A stretch of DNA of 64,000 bases from Owenweeksia hongkongensis DSM 17368 (GCF_000236705.1 NC_016599.1:3844001-3908000), one strand, 5' to 3'; positions 1 to 7,692 are shown, counted from the first letter of the stretch. Notes: a model not told the origin generated them from the sequence alone. A program made the numbers and translations.

Positions 1-1863
1 TATCAGGGTACAGCCACGGTAGGAGGAACCAAGATTTTAAGTCCTAATGACACTCTTACTTTGAGTGGGCTGAGTGTACAAACTTGTTATGAATATGTGG
101 TACGCGCACTATGTTCTGTTGGAGATACTAGTGACTGGGCGGGACCCGTTTCTTTTTGCACCAAAATCTCCTGTCCTGCGCCTACTAATTTTGCGGTTAC
201 ATCTACCAGTGGAAATACAGCGACTCTTGGATGGAATGCATCTGGCGGAAGTCAAGGATACGTATTGGAATATGGACAAGGTAACTTTACCAGAGGTACG
301 GGAACTGTAGTTTCCGTTACCGGAACCTCGTATACTATTACCAACCTTCCGCAGAATAACACGGCTTACCAAGCGTATGTTAGATCTGACTGTGGCACTG
401 GCGATTCAAGTGTATGGGTAGGACCTTTGCTAATTGTGATTGATCCAAATCTTTGTACAGAGGATTTTGAAGTATATAATACAGGTCTAATCGATGGCCA
501 ATCCACGTTCTTTATAGGATGGGCTGGAGCACCAGGAGATGCTGAAATAACTACTACTCGAGCATCCAGTGGTACCAAATCCCTCCATATTTATACTACG
601 GGTCCTAGTGCGGCATCCGATGTAGTTGCCAACATGGATTCAAGCTTCACTTCTGGAATTTATAGTCTTAAGTTCAATATGTTTATTCCTACCAGTTATG
701 GTGGGTATTACAATATTTTACATGACTACACCGGAGCAACCAATGTATGGGCAATTGAAGTATATATTGACGCCAATGGAACCGCCACAGTAAATGGAGG
801 GACGAACAGTACAGCTGTTATAGGTACCTATAATACCACCCCAAATTCGTGGAATACGATAGAGCACATTATTGATTTAGACAATGATACTGCTTGGGTG
901 ATGGTAAATGGTGTGAACACCAGCTTAGGTTGGCAGTTCTCATTGGGAAGTACCAATATGGGGGATAGGTTTAATGCGGTTAACTTTTACTCTGCGGCCA
1001 ACCCTGGGCAAACACCAAAATACTACGTAGATGACTTTTGTGTGAAGCCTTATGTGCCTGTTTCTTGTGCATCGCCTACTACGCTTAATGTGTCTAGCAC
1101 AAATGTGGGATGCGATAGTGCAGAAGTAAGTTGGGTTTCTCCTTCCCCTTCCAATAATTCTATTTTAGAATATGGGCCAACGGGATATACACCAGGAACG
1201 GGAACACTAGTGCCATACGTAATGAGTCCTTACACTATCACTGGTTTGACTCAAGGAACATCCTATGATTTCTATGTAGCTGATACTTGTGCAAACGATA
1301 CTAGTGATCAGGCCGGGCCATTTACGTTTAGTACAACTTCAGTAGCTGCTCATGCCTCATTTACATGGAGCTCTACCTACACGGCAACCACTCAAGATGT
1401 AACTTTCGATGCAGCGGGTTCGTCTAATGCCGATACCTACACCTGGGATTTTGGTAATAGCAACATCGGGACAGGAGTTAATGTAACGGAGAGTTATGGC
1501 CTGCCAAATGGATCATTTACAGTAAAACTGACAGTGACTAACGCTTGTGGTAGCACTGATGATACTACGGTGGTAATTAATACCAATATTGGCTTGAGTG
1601 ACCTAGCCATTGGACAAAACTTAAGAGTTTATCCAAACCCAAATAATGGTGAATTTACTGTAGAGGTAAAATTAGTTTCATCTCAAAATAATCAGCTAGT
1701 GATAACTGATATGAGTGGAAAAGAAGTGTATAGGAAGGAAATTAAAGATGCTAATGGAGCCTATGCAGAGACACTAAGCTTAAAGTATTTACCAAAAGGG
1801 GTATATATGTTGAACTTAGAAACCAGAGATGGTAAACTGGTGCGAAGACTTGTAATTGAATAG
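1..1863 (+). CDS. Large T9SS-secreted surface protein, 3' part only
   Basis: The reading frame is open from the first base and ends at a TAG, so the true start lies left of the window. The visible 620 residues hold two fibronectin-III-like repeats (conserved LEYG...GTGT and YVRSDC segments), a LamG-like region opening CTEDFEVYNTG (about residues 150-350), a third FN3 repeat, a PKD domain (YTWDFGN, about 470-535) and a C-terminal T9SS type A sorting domain (VYPNPNNGEF ... VRRLVIE). Such proteins pass the outer membrane by the Bacteroidota Por system and are attached to the surface or released. The sorting domain closely resembles that of the giant protein at 45986-53314, so the two are likely related. 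The ligand is unknown. Confidence 0.9.
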   Translation, partial: YQGTATVGGTKILSPNDTLTLSGLSVQTCYEYVVRALCSVGDTSDWAGPVSFCTKISCPAPTNFAVTSTSGNTATLGWNASGGSQGYVLEYGQGNFTRGTGTVVSVTGTSYTITNLPQNNTAYQAYVRSDCGTGDSSVWVGPLLIVIDPNLCTEDFEVYNTGLIDGQSTFFIGWAGAPGDAEITTTRASSGTKSLHIYTTGPSAASDVVANMDSSFTSGIYSLKFNMFIPTSYGGYYNILHDYTGATNVWAIEVYIDANGTATVNGGTNSTAVIGTYNTTPNSWNTIEHIIDLDNDTAWVMVNGVNTSLGWQFSLGSTNMGDRFNAVNFYSAANPGQTPKYYVDDFCVKPYVPVSCASPTTLNVSSTNVGCDSAEVSWVSPSPSNNSILEYGPTGYTPGTGTLVPYVMSPYTITGLTQGTSYDFYVADTCANDTSDQAGPFTFSTTSVAAHASFTWSSTYTATTQDVTFDAAGSSNADTYTWDFGNSNIGTGVNVTESYGLPNGSFTVKLTVTNACGSTDDTTVVINTNIGLSDLAIGQNLRVYPNPNNGEFTVEVKLVSSQNNQLVITDMSGKEVYRKEIKDANGAYAETLSLKYLPKGVYMLNLETRDGKLVRRLVIE

Positions 1864-1887
1864 ATTGCTAGTTGAATATATGTTAGA

Positions 1888-1919
1888 GCCGCTCCAAAGC
1901 AATTTGGAGCGGCTTTTTT
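1888..1919 (+). terminator. Intrinsic terminator after the T9SS protein gene
   Basis: A perfect 11-bp stem (GCCGCTCCAAA pairing with TTTGGAGCGGC, loop GCAA) is followed directly by six T residues. It lies 25 bases after the stop codon and before the Smr-domain gene. Confidence 0.9.
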
Positions 1920-1956
1920 GTTTAGAATTATAGGACATAAAGTAATTTGAGACTTT

Positions 1957-1964
1957 TATTTTTG
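1957..1964 (+). promoter_or_regulatory. Bacteroidota -7 box for the Smr-domain gene
   Basis: TATTTTTG matches the TAnnTTTG consensus of Bacteroidota primary sigma factor promoters. It ends four bases before the ATG at 1969, so the mRNA would be leaderless or nearly so. No clear -33 TTG is visible. Confidence 0.4.
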
Positions 1965-1968
1965 CCAC

Positions 1969-2469
1969 ATGAAATTTAAACTTGGAGATACAGTGTCGTT
2001 CCTTAATCAAATAGGGGAAGGGGTAATTACAAAATGCGAACAGAGGCGATACCTTGTGGAAGATGAGCATGGCTTTGATGACTGGTACGAAGAACGAGAG
2101 CTTGTGGCCAAAAACAAGCTGAAAATAGACGGTGTTCAGTTTAAAGATACTTCAGCTGGCGCTGCCCCTCGAAAAGACAATGGAGCGTCCAGTTTGCTCG
2201 AAAAAGACCTTCACTTTAATAAATTAGTAGAATTTCCAAAGAACTTCTCCAATCATCAGATGTTAGAAATACAACTTAGAGAGGCGCGTAATTTTTTGGA
2301 TAGGTCCAAAAAAGGAGGAAATAAAAGAGTAGTGTTGATACATGGAGTAGGGGAAGGAAGGCTAAAAGAAGAAATTCATACCATGCTTGAGCGTATGGAT
2401 AATCTAAGGTTTTATGATGCCAGCTATGCAGAATATGGCAGGGGCGCTACTGAAATCGAATTTTATTAA
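1969..2469 (+). CDS. Smr-domain protein
   Basis: The 166-residue protein has an N-terminal small beta-barrel-like segment (about 1-55; KFKLGDTVSFL...GEGVITK...YLVEDEHGFDDWY) like those preceding Smr domains in Bacteroidota MutS2-derived proteins. After a Lys/Ser-rich linker comes a C-terminal Smr domain (about 95-166) with the diagnostic HGVGEGRL motif (family consensus HGxGxGxL). Smr domains are DNA- or RNA-processing nucleases, seen at the end of MutS2 and alone. The MutS ATPase part is absent here, so this is a stand-alone Smr protein. The ATG follows a -7 promoter box almost immediately. Its substrate cannot be inferred. Confidence 0.8.
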   Translation: MKFKLGDTVSFLNQIGEGVITKCEQRRYLVEDEHGFDDWYEERELVAKNKLKIDGVQFKDTSAGAAPRKDNGASSLLEKDLHFNKLVEFPKNFSNHQMLEIQLREARNFLDRSKKGGNKRVVLIHGVGEGRLKEEIHTMLERMDNLRFYDASYAEYGRGATEIEFY

Positions 2470-2471
2470 AG

Positions 2472-2479
2472 TACTTTTG
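2472..2479 (+). promoter_or_regulatory. -7 box of the rnpB promoter
   Basis: TACTTTTG fits TAnnTTTG and would set transcription start near 2485-2486, exactly where the RNase P RNA P1 strand begins. The box starts three bases after the stop codon of the upstream gene. Confidence 0.55.
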
Positions 2480-2509
2480 CACCTGAAACAGGCCGCCTTA
2501 TCGCTTCGG

Positions 2510-2525
2510 CCCGATAGCTATCGGG
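2510..2525. repeat. Palindrome copy 1 in rnpB (P3 region)
   Basis: CCCGATAGCTATCGGG is a perfect 16-bp palindrome, followed by ATCGG. It sits between P1/P2 and the conserved GAGGAAAGTCCGG segment, where type A RNase P RNAs have helix P3. Confidence 0.95.
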
Positions 2526-2632
2526 ATCGGAGAGGAAAGTCCGGACAACATAGGGTGCCATGCTTCTCAAAAGGAAGGGCTGCAGTTTTAAAGCTGTAGG
2601 ACAGAGAGTGCCGCAGAGATATACCGCCACGT

Positions 2633-2648
2633 CCCGATAGCTATCGGG
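2633..2648. repeat. Palindrome copy 2 in rnpB (P8/P9 region)
   Basis: An identical CCCGATAGCTATCGGG lies between ATATACCGCC and GGTAAGGGTGAAA, where a short hairpin occurs in the E. coli RNA. It is preceded by GT and followed by ATCGG, as in copy 1. Confidence 0.95.
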
Positions 2649-2760
2649 ATCGGGGTAAGGGTGAAAAGGTGGAGTAAGAGCCCACCGTGCTGGTGGTGAC
2701 ATCAGTAGCTAGGTAAACCTCGTGGGTTGAAATGTCATGTATACCAGGGCTGTCCCGAAT

Positions 2761-2776
2761 CCCGATAGCTATCGGG
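2761..2776. repeat. Palindrome copy 3 in rnpB (P15-P17 region)
   Basis: The third identical CCCGATAGCTATCGGG is flanked by TCCCGAAT and ATGGGA, which extend the stem. It lies between the ATACCAGGGCTG and GAAAGGGCTACCC segments, in the distal helices of the specificity domain side. Confidence 0.95.
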
Positions 2777-2899
2777 ATGGGATGAAAGGGCTACCCGCTC
2801 GATCCTGGAGGGTAGGCAGAATAGATAAATGATAAGGCTTCTCACTTTTGTGAGTTGACAGAATCCGGCTTATAGGCCTGTTTTTTTTATTGAAAATAA

Positions 2900-3061
2900 A
2901 TGCTCAAAAAATATAGAACCATACTAAAGGAAGAAGGCTGGAAAGGCCTCATAAAAAGGGAAGGCTGGAAAGTAGGCGCTTTACTCTTTACTTTCTTCCT
3001 GGCCAAAGGCTTGGTGTGGTTGGCTATCTTCTACGGTTTATTTGAAGTAATTGCTGATTAG
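2900..3061 (+). CDS. 53-residue single-span membrane protein
   Basis: An ATG at 2900 opens a 53-codon frame ending TAG at 3059-3061. The product is basic at the N-terminus (MLKKYRTILKEEGWKGLIKR) with a near-repeat of EGWKxGxxKR/EGWKVGA, followed by one hydrophobic helix (about residues 27-50, ALLFTFFLAKG...LAIFYGLF). That is a typical N-in single-span small protein. It starts 17 bases after the P1 strand of rnpB, and its stop overlaps the stop of the convergent exporter gene by four bases. I do not recognise a family. Confidence 0.6.
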   Translation: MLKKYRTILKEEGWKGLIKREGWKVGALLFTFFLAKGLVWLAIFYGLFEVIAD

Positions 3062-3387
3062 TGAGCCGAAACCATCTTTAGGCCAACGATAGACAAGACC
3101 AAGGTGGAGATAAAGAACAATCGCCAAAAGTCGGCAGGCTCATTAAAAAACAAAATTCCTACAATAACGGTTCCTACAGCACCAACGCCAGTCCATACGG
3201 CATAAGCAGTTCCAATAGGTAGTGTTTGCACCACTTTGTAAAGTAATCCCATGCTGATGGTGAGAGCTACCAGAAACCCAGCCATCCACATCCAAAACTC
3301 TGTTCCTGTGGTTCCCTTGGCTTTTCCCAAGCAACTTGCAAAGGCAACTTCAAAAAGTCCTGCGATAATTAGTAAAATCCAGTTCAT
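3058..3387 (-). CDS. sugE: SMR-family exporter, SugE/Gdx type
   Basis: A 109-residue protein with four transmembrane helices and the small multidrug resistance (PF00893) pattern: the conserved membrane Glu in helix 1 (LLIIAGLFEVAFA), the loop motif PIGTAYAVWTGVGAVGT, and a closing helix IVGLKM. The W-I-L start and the GTAYAVWTG sequence favour the SugE/Gdx branch, which exports guanidinium in exchange for protons, over EmrE-type drug exporters. I assign that specificity from branch-like motifs only. The gene is monocistronic or leads no obvious operon. I did not recognise a guanidine riboswitch upstream, only a short AGCCC/GGGCT hairpin at 3415-3433. Confidence 0.85.
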   Translation of the reverse strand: MNWILLIIAGLFEVAFASCLGKAKGTTGTEFWMWMAGFLVALTISMGLLYKVVQTLPIGTAYAVWTGVGAVGTVIVGILFFNEPADFWRLFFISTLVLSIVGLKMVSAH

Positions 3388-3441
3388 AGGTATTGCTAAA
3401 AAAGGTTTGAGAGAAGCCCGAGTATCATGGGCTAAATTTAT

Positions 3442-3657
3442 TTAGGAATTCTTTTCCCGAGACTTCGAAATATATTCGCTGAGCATAGAAGCTAGTAGAC
3501 CCCCCATTAAGGCTCCCCACAGGCTCATCCGCCACCAAACAGATTTTATAGTGCAGCCATCCAGACATCCCCAAAAATACCAGTAGATATAGCCGCCAAT
3601 GGCACCAAATACAGCGCCTAAAATTGTGAGTTTATGTTTTTGAAAGAAGCTATCCAT
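3442..3657 (-). CDS. Small membrane protein, DUF6132-like
   Basis: The 71-residue protein has two predicted membrane helices separated by a Cys-containing loop (YWYFWGCLDGCTIKS) and a second helix with the small-residue pattern GALMGGLLAS. This layout matches the DUF6132 family often encoded beside rhodanese genes in Bacteroidota. It is the last gene of a three-gene minus-strand operon after the rhodanese and the 80-residue membrane protein, two bases after the latter. The paired Cys and the rhodanese context suggest a role in sulfur or thiol chemistry, but that is inference. Confidence 0.65.
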   Translation of the reverse strand: MDSFFQKHKLTILGAVFGAIGGYIYWYFWGCLDGCTIKSVWWRMSLWGALMGGLLASMLSEYISKSREKNS

Positions 3658-3659
3658 AA

Positions 3660-3902
3660 CTATTTTACTTCTTCGTATTCAATATCCTGTATCGAGGATT
3701 CTTTATTTACCTGAGCTGGTGGAGTGGGGCATGTAGAGCATCCAGCATTTGCTAGGGACTGATAAGCAAAATACATCGCTGGAATTATCAGCCACCAAGT
3801 TTGTGAGTGCCAGGCTTCCATGATTATTATGATTGCCAGCCCTAATCGCAATAAGCGCATTAGGCCCCAAGGCTGCTTTATTTTAAGAAGTAAGTCCTCC
3901 AA
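3660..3902 (-). CDS. Small membrane protein with Cys motif near the C-terminus
   Basis: The 80-residue product has a hydrophobic stretch (about residues 14-50), a short NAGCSTCPTPP motif with two Cys, and an acidic C-terminal tail. It resembles the YgaP-type/DUF2892-like membrane modules that accompany rhodaneses. The longest frame begins at a TTG (3902), three bases after the rhodanese stop; an internal ATG at 3860 would give a 66-residue protein starting just before the membrane helices. I kept the TTG because translation coupling is likely, but the start is uncertain. Confidence 0.6.
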   Translation of the reverse strand: MEDLLLKIKQPWGLMRLLRLGLAIIIIMEAWHSQTWWLIIPAMYFAYQSLANAGCSTCPTPPAQVNKESSIQDIEYEEVK

Positions 3903-3905
3903 GTT

Positions 3906-4220
3906 TTATGAATTTACTAACGCATTTACTAACGCATTTACTTGCATCCATCCGCCACCATTTTCACAAAGTACACCTTCTTGCTTTAAAAAAGACGTTG
4001 CTTGCCCACTACGCCCGCCTGAAGCACAGCATAAAACTATAGGACTGCTTATGGCCTTGATTTCATCTAACCTATCACGAAGTGTATTCAAAGGGATGTT
4101 TACAGAATCTACCACATGACCACCCATAAATTCGGCTGGGGTGCGTACATCAATAACTATGGCATCATGATCCAGCATTTGTTTTAGGGTAGAGTGAGGA
4201 TTGTTTTCAAATAAGCTCAT
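3906..4220 (-). CDS. Rhodanese-like sulfurtransferase
   Basis: This is a single rhodanese domain of 104 residues, with IDVRTPAEFMGGHVVDSVNIPLN (an uninterrupted family signature) and the active loop CCASGGRSGQA containing the catalytic Cys. Single-domain rhodaneses shuttle sulfane sulfur or act as thiol sensors; no signal peptide is present, so it is cytoplasmic. It leads an operon with two small Cys-containing membrane proteins. Its C-terminus VNALVNALVNS is encoded by a 12-bp tandem repeat (3912-3945), which may extend the protein beyond the usual end. A good -7 box lies upstream. Confidence 0.85.
   Translation of the reverse strand: MSLFENNPHSTLKQMLDHDAIVIDVRTPAEFMGGHVVDSVNIPLNTLRDRLDEIKAISSPIVLCCASGGRSGQATSFLKQEGVLCENGGGWMQVNALVNALVNS
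3912..3945. repeat. 12-bp tandem repeat in the rhodanese 3' end
   Basis: The unit ATTTACTAACGC occurs twice in tandem, followed by a partial third copy (ATTTACTTGC). It encodes the VNAL repeat at the protein C-terminus and is a likely slippage site. Confidence 0.8.
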
Positions 4221-4249
4221 AATAGGTTTTGTTTACTTTTATGATTGAG

Positions 4250-4257
4250 CAAAGATA
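4250..4257 (-). promoter_or_regulatory. -7 box of the rhodanese operon
   Basis: On the minus strand this reads TATCTTTG, a full TAnnTTTG match, 29 bases before the ATG. Confidence 0.5.
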
Positions 4258-4305
4258 AGAGTTCGATTTTATGCGAATGTAACAGAGGTAACTCAGGAGT
4301 TATGT

Positions 4306-4347
4306 AAAAAAAAAAGAAGGCTGCCCCAATCTCACTCAAAGGCAGCC
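4306..4347 (-). terminator. Intrinsic terminator after the pnt/Rnk-like operon
   Basis: On the minus strand a GGCTGCC/GGCAGCC stem with a 15-base loop runs into TTC and a ten-T tract. It lies 87 bases downstream of the GreA-like gene. Confidence 0.75.
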
Positions 4348-4433
4348 TCCACTCATTAAACTAGTGAAACAAAGAAAAACTAATGCAGATTGGCCGGGAG
4401 CTATGCCTTCGGCAAAAGGTTGCAAACTTATAT

Positions 4434-4850
4434 TTAGCCTTGGTTGGCTTCCTCTGCACTAGTTATATTTTGAAATACATTTTTGATCATAATCTCCTTA
4501 TCACCACCTGGGAAACTCCACATTACCCTGTCACCTTCAGCGTAGCCGATAAGGGCAGACCCCATTGGTGTAAGTATGGATAGTTTTTTTTGTTGCACAT
4601 TACCATCTTTAGGTAATACTACTTTGTAACCTCCAAAGTAACCGGAAGGTGTTTCTATATCTACCATGCTGTTTAGTCGAACCACATCTTTTGGAATTTC
4701 AGCGTCCTCCAGCACTTTTGCATTTACCAGTTCACCACGCAGTTTGTTGTAGCAAGCAATGTGTACTGCATCTTTTGATCCTACTTTGCTCAGTAGATCT
4801 TTAATGATATCGTACTCGCTTTTAGCAAGAATTAATGTTTTGTATTTCAT
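4434..4850 (-). CDS. GreA/GreB-type C-terminal domain protein (Rnk-like)
   Basis: The 138-residue protein has a short helical N-terminus and a C-terminal GreA/GreB FKBP-like domain (about 45-125), with VDIETPSGYFGGYKVVLP and ILTPMGSALIGYAEGDRVMW matching the family's LxPxGxALxGxxxGD pattern. The long coiled-coil finger of GreA is missing, as in Rnk. Rnk binds the RNA polymerase secondary channel region without cleavage activity. The start ATG lies one base from the pntB stop, so it is probably translated with the transhydrogenase genes and is the last gene before a terminator. Confidence 0.75.
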   Translation of the reverse strand: MKYKTLILAKSEYDIIKDLLSKVGSKDAVHIACYNKLRGELVNAKVLEDAEIPKDVVRLNSMVDIETPSGYFGGYKVVLPKDGNVQQKKLSILTPMGSALIGYAEGDRVMWSFPGGDKEIMIKNVFQNITSAEEANQG

Positions 4851-4851
4851 A

Positions 4852-6243
4852 TTATATAAGTTTTAATTGCCCAACTAAATCTTGTAGGGTAGCCTTGGCG
4901 TCACCAAACAGAAGGTTGCAATTATCGGCTCCAAAAAGTGTGTTTTCCACTCCTGCATAGCCGGTACTCATTCCACGTTTTATTACTACCACTTGCTTAC
5001 TTTGGTAAGCTCGGATAATAGGCATTCCGTATACGGGACTGTTTTCATCATTCTCTGCAGAAGGATTTACCACATCGTTGGCTCCAACTATTACCACCAA
5101 ATCATACTGATCCATCTCATCGTTTACCTCGTCCATTTCTTTCAAGAAATCATAGTTGATGTTGGCTTCTGCCAAAAGGACGTTCATGTGGCCGGGCATA
5201 CGACCAGCTACCGGGTGGATGATGTAATGCAGTTCTACACCGCGTTCCTCCAATATTTTTTGCAATTGTCCACAAGCGTGCTGAGCCTGCGCCACGGCTA
5301 AACCATAGCCGGGAATAATGGCAACTTTTTGCGCAAAAGCGAGCTGCATGGCAGTTTCCGCACTGGACGTTTCTTTTATGTGAATTTCTTCAGCTACACC
5401 GGCCGCACCCTTTCCCTTGGCAAAGGTGCCCGCCAATACTTTTAGTAAAGAACGGTTCATGGCTTTGCACATAAGCAGGGTAAGAAGTAATCCTGCGGCA
5501 CCTACAAATATTCCTCCCGCTATCATTATTTTATTGGCATACACCAATCCTGCCAAGGCAGTTGCCACCCCGGTAAGTGAGTTGAGCAAGGAAATTACCA
5601 CAGGCATATCTGCACCGCCAATAGGCCACACAAACAGCACTCCGTATAGCAATGAAAGGAAAGCTAGAATGTAAATAAGATTCACAAAACTCATAGGAAG
5701 CAATCCAAAACTGAAGGCGATCAATAGCCCCAGTATAAGCACTAGTGAGGTGCGTGCCATGTAAATCAAGGCTCGGTTGCGATTGTCTTTCAGTTTTCCG
5801 GCAAGCTTAAAGTAAGCGACCATACTTCCTGTAAGAGAAGCTGCTCCAATTACCAATCCACCGGCAAGAAGCAGTTGCACATTTAGCGGAAGCGAAGAAA
5901 CACCTACTTGCTGTCCCTCAATTATTCCCAAAAGCATGGCGCAACCGCCACCCATGGCATTGAAGAGTGAAACCAGTTGTGGCATTCCTGTCATTTCTAC
6001 CCGAGAAGACATTAATTTTCCGACTACCGTTCCGATGCCAATCGCACCCAAAATAATCATCATATTGATGGCTGGAAGTGCATTGGTAAGAGCTGAATAA
6101 AACGTGAGCCCTACAGCCAAAGTCATTCCTATAGCCGCTAGTATATTCCCCGATTTGGCTTTAGCCGGAGAGCTCAAAAATTTTAACCCACCTACAAAGG
6201 TGAGGGTGGCTACAAAATAGCCTGCGTCAATAAATGCTGCCAT
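4852..6243 (-). CDS. pntB: NAD(P) transhydrogenase subunit beta
   Basis: At 463 residues it is close to the usual PntB length. The N-terminal 280 residues are a multi-span membrane domain, and the C-terminus (about 300-463) is the NADP(H)-binding dIII domain, with GYGLAVAQAQH, HPVAGRMPGHMNVLLAEA and VVIVGANDVVNP. PntB forms the inner-membrane proton-translocating complex that reduces NADP+ with NADH using the proton gradient. It is the third gene of the pntAA-pntAB-pntB set, three bases after pntAB. Confidence 0.96.
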   Translation of the reverse strand: MAAFIDAGYFVATLTFVGGLKFLSSPAKAKSGNILAAIGMTLAVGLTFYSALTNALPAINMMIILGAIGIGTVVGKLMSSRVEMTGMPQLVSLFNAMGGGCAMLLGIIEGQQVGVSSLPLNVQLLLAGGLVIGAASLTGSMVAYFKLAGKLKDNRNRALIYMARTSLVLILGLLIAFSFGLLPMSFVNLIYILAFLSLLYGVLFVWPIGGADMPVVISLLNSLTGVATALAGLVYANKIMIAGGIFVGAAGLLLTLLMCKAMNRSLLKVLAGTFAKGKGAAGVAEEIHIKETSSAETAMQLAFAQKVAIIPGYGLAVAQAQHACGQLQKILEERGVELHYIIHPVAGRMPGHMNVLLAEANINYDFLKEMDEVNDEMDQYDLVVIVGANDVVNPSAENDENSPVYGMPIIRAYQSKQVVVIKRGMSTGYAGVENTLFGADNCNLLFGDAKATLQDLVGQLKLI

Positions 6244-6246
6244 GGT

Positions 6247-6546
6247 CTATTTCTTTTTGGTTGAAAACATGGCCAACATTCGGCCGGTTACAAAAAATCC
6301 ACCTGCTATATTTAAGGTTCCAAGCAGAACAGCTAGCCCTCCTAAGGTGAGACTGAGATAATCCGTAGGCTCTACTTTTAACATAATAATAATGGCACCA
6401 ATGAGAATAACTCCACTGATGGCATTGGCACCACTCATAAGTGGCGTATGCAAAATAGCGGGTACGTTAGCGATTACTTCAATCCCTAGAAAAAGACAAA
6501 GGGCGATGAAGTAAAAAGTATCGAGATTTTGGTTTATAAATTCCAT
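6247..6546 (-). CDS. pntAB: NAD(P) transhydrogenase alpha subunit, membrane part
   Basis: A 99-residue protein with three membrane helices matching the C-terminal membrane segment of PntA (HTPLMSGANAISGVILIGA, a near-universal motif). The alpha subunit is split into two polypeptides, as in many bacteria outside the enterics. It lies between pntAA (five-base gap) and pntB (three-base gap). Confidence 0.95.
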   Translation of the reverse strand: MEFINQNLDTFYFIALCLFLGIEVIANVPAILHTPLMSGANAISGVILIGAIIIMLKVEPTDYLSLTLGGLAVLLGTLNIAGGFFVTGRMLAMFSTKKK

Positions 6547-6551
6547 TTAGT

Positions 6552-7673
6552 TTAGGCTGAGGTGAGGTTTTTAATAAAAGCAGGATGAATCAATTCTCCA
6601 TTTTCAATCACCTTACACCCTTGAAGAATGGGGTCATTGGCAGCATTTCCATTTTGCTGTTTCAGGTGTTTTATAAAGGAGAAATAATTGGCCGATAGCA
6701 TTTGCGAGCTAGCCATTGGCATTTCCTTCGCCAAGTATGAACTGCCTATAATTTTCACACCATTGTGTTCAATCATGCGTTCATCTTGGGTAAGAGCGCA
6801 GTTTCCACCTTGCTCACTTGCCAAATCCACTATTACCGAACCTGGTTGCATACATTCCACGGATGCTTGCTCTATTAGTAATGGTGCTTTTCTACCAGGA
6901 ATATTGGCGGTGCTGATTACTATTGAAGCATTGGAAATATGCTCATGAATCAGTTCTTTTTGTTTCTTTAAATATTCAGGACTCTGCTCTACAGCATATC
7001 CTCCGGCACTTGTATTTTCGGTATAACCGGGTACTTCTATAAATTTTGCACCAAGGCTACGCACTTCTTCGCCAGCAGCTCTTCGTACGTCAAAAGCTTC
7101 TACTATGGCGCCCAGTCTTTTTGCGGTAGCAATGGCTTGCAAACCAGCAACACCAGCACCAAGTACTAAAACTTTGGCAGGCTTTAATGTGCCTGCTGCA
7201 GTGGTAAACATGGGCAATACAGAACCATATAGTTCTGCGGACTTTATCACCGCTTTATATCCAGAAAGGGAGGCCATCGATGAAAGTACATCCATCGATT
7301 GTGCTTTGGTGGTACGAGGCACCATATCCAAACTAAATACCGAAAGATTACTTTTTTGGTAGGTAGAAATACGCTGGCGGTGATACATCAAATTGTAAAT
7401 ACCGATAAAGCTTTTACCATCTTCTACCTCCTCACCACGATATAGGTGATTGATAGAAAGTAGGCCTTCAGAGTTTTTAAAAATGTTGCTGTTGCTTACT
7501 ATTTTAGCTCCAGCTTCTTCATAGGCTTTGTTTGTAAAACCAGCACGTACCCCAGCGCCTTCTTCCACCCACACTTCCATGTTTAGGTTTTGAGTAATTC
7601 GCTTTACCGTATCAGGAATCACACTTACGCGCGATTCGTTGGCTGGTTCCTTAAATATTCCTAGTGACTGCAT
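6552..7673 (-). CDS. pntAA: NAD(P) transhydrogenase alpha subunit, NAD-binding part
   Basis: The 373-residue soluble dI domain is related to alanine dehydrogenase. The N-terminus shows the ESRVSVIPDTV signature, and the NAD fold is at about 170-200 (VLGAGVAGLQAIATAKRLGA) with EAFDVR closing strand 2. It binds NAD(H) on the cytoplasmic face and passes hydride to PntB. It is first of the pnt operon; the 196-base region upstream holds a REP-like palindrome and the gdh terminator but no clear promoter box. Confidence 0.95.
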   Translation of the reverse strand: MQSLGIFKEPANESRVSVIPDTVKRITQNLNMEVWVEEGAGVRAGFTNKAYEEAGAKIVSNSNIFKNSEGLLSINHLYRGEEVEDGKSFIGIYNLMYHRQRISTYQKSNLSVFSLDMVPRTTKAQSMDVLSSMASLSGYKAVIKSAELYGSVLPMFTTAAGTLKPAKVLVLGAGVAGLQAIATAKRLGAIVEAFDVRRAAGEEVRSLGAKFIEVPGYTENTSAGGYAVEQSPEYLKKQKELIHEHISNASIVISTANIPGRKAPLLIEQASVECMQPGSVIVDLASEQGGNCALTQDERMIEHNGVKIIGSSYLAKEMPMASSQMLSANYFSFIKHLKQQNGNAANDPILQGCKVIENGELIHPAFIKNLTSA

Positions 7674-7692
7674 TTAGTGTAATTAAAGTGGT

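Larger units (their letters stand above)
2486..2883 (+). ncRNA. rnpB: RNase P RNA (bacterial type A), with three inserted palindromes
   Basis: Conserved type A elements appear in order: P1 5' strand AAACAGGCC (2486-2494); AGAGGAAAGTCCGGAC (CR-I, P4 5' strand) near 2530; ACAGAGAGTGCCGCAGA then ATATACC near 2611-2626; GGTAAGGGTGAAA near 2653; GTAAGAGCCCACC near 2674; AGGTAAACC near 2711; AGATAAATGATAAG near 2823; ACAGAATCCGGCTTAT (P4 3' strand) near 2859; and P1 3' strand GGCCTGTTT (2875-2883). The RNA is the catalytic subunit that matures tRNA 5' ends. About 398 nt is within the usual range. Unusually, three of its hairpins carry the same 16-bp palindrome. A run of T follows P1 and may serve as terminator. 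Confidence 0.95.

Noticed and set aside
3388-3441. Possible guanidine riboswitch before the SMR/Gdx-type exporter
   Set aside because: Only a 5-bp AGCCC/GGGCT hairpin is present; I could not find the conserved elements of guanidine riboswitch classes.
4383-4583. 66-codon plus-strand frame near the Rnk-like gene 3' end
   Set aside because: It lies mostly antisense to the Rnk-like gene and gives no plausible protein.
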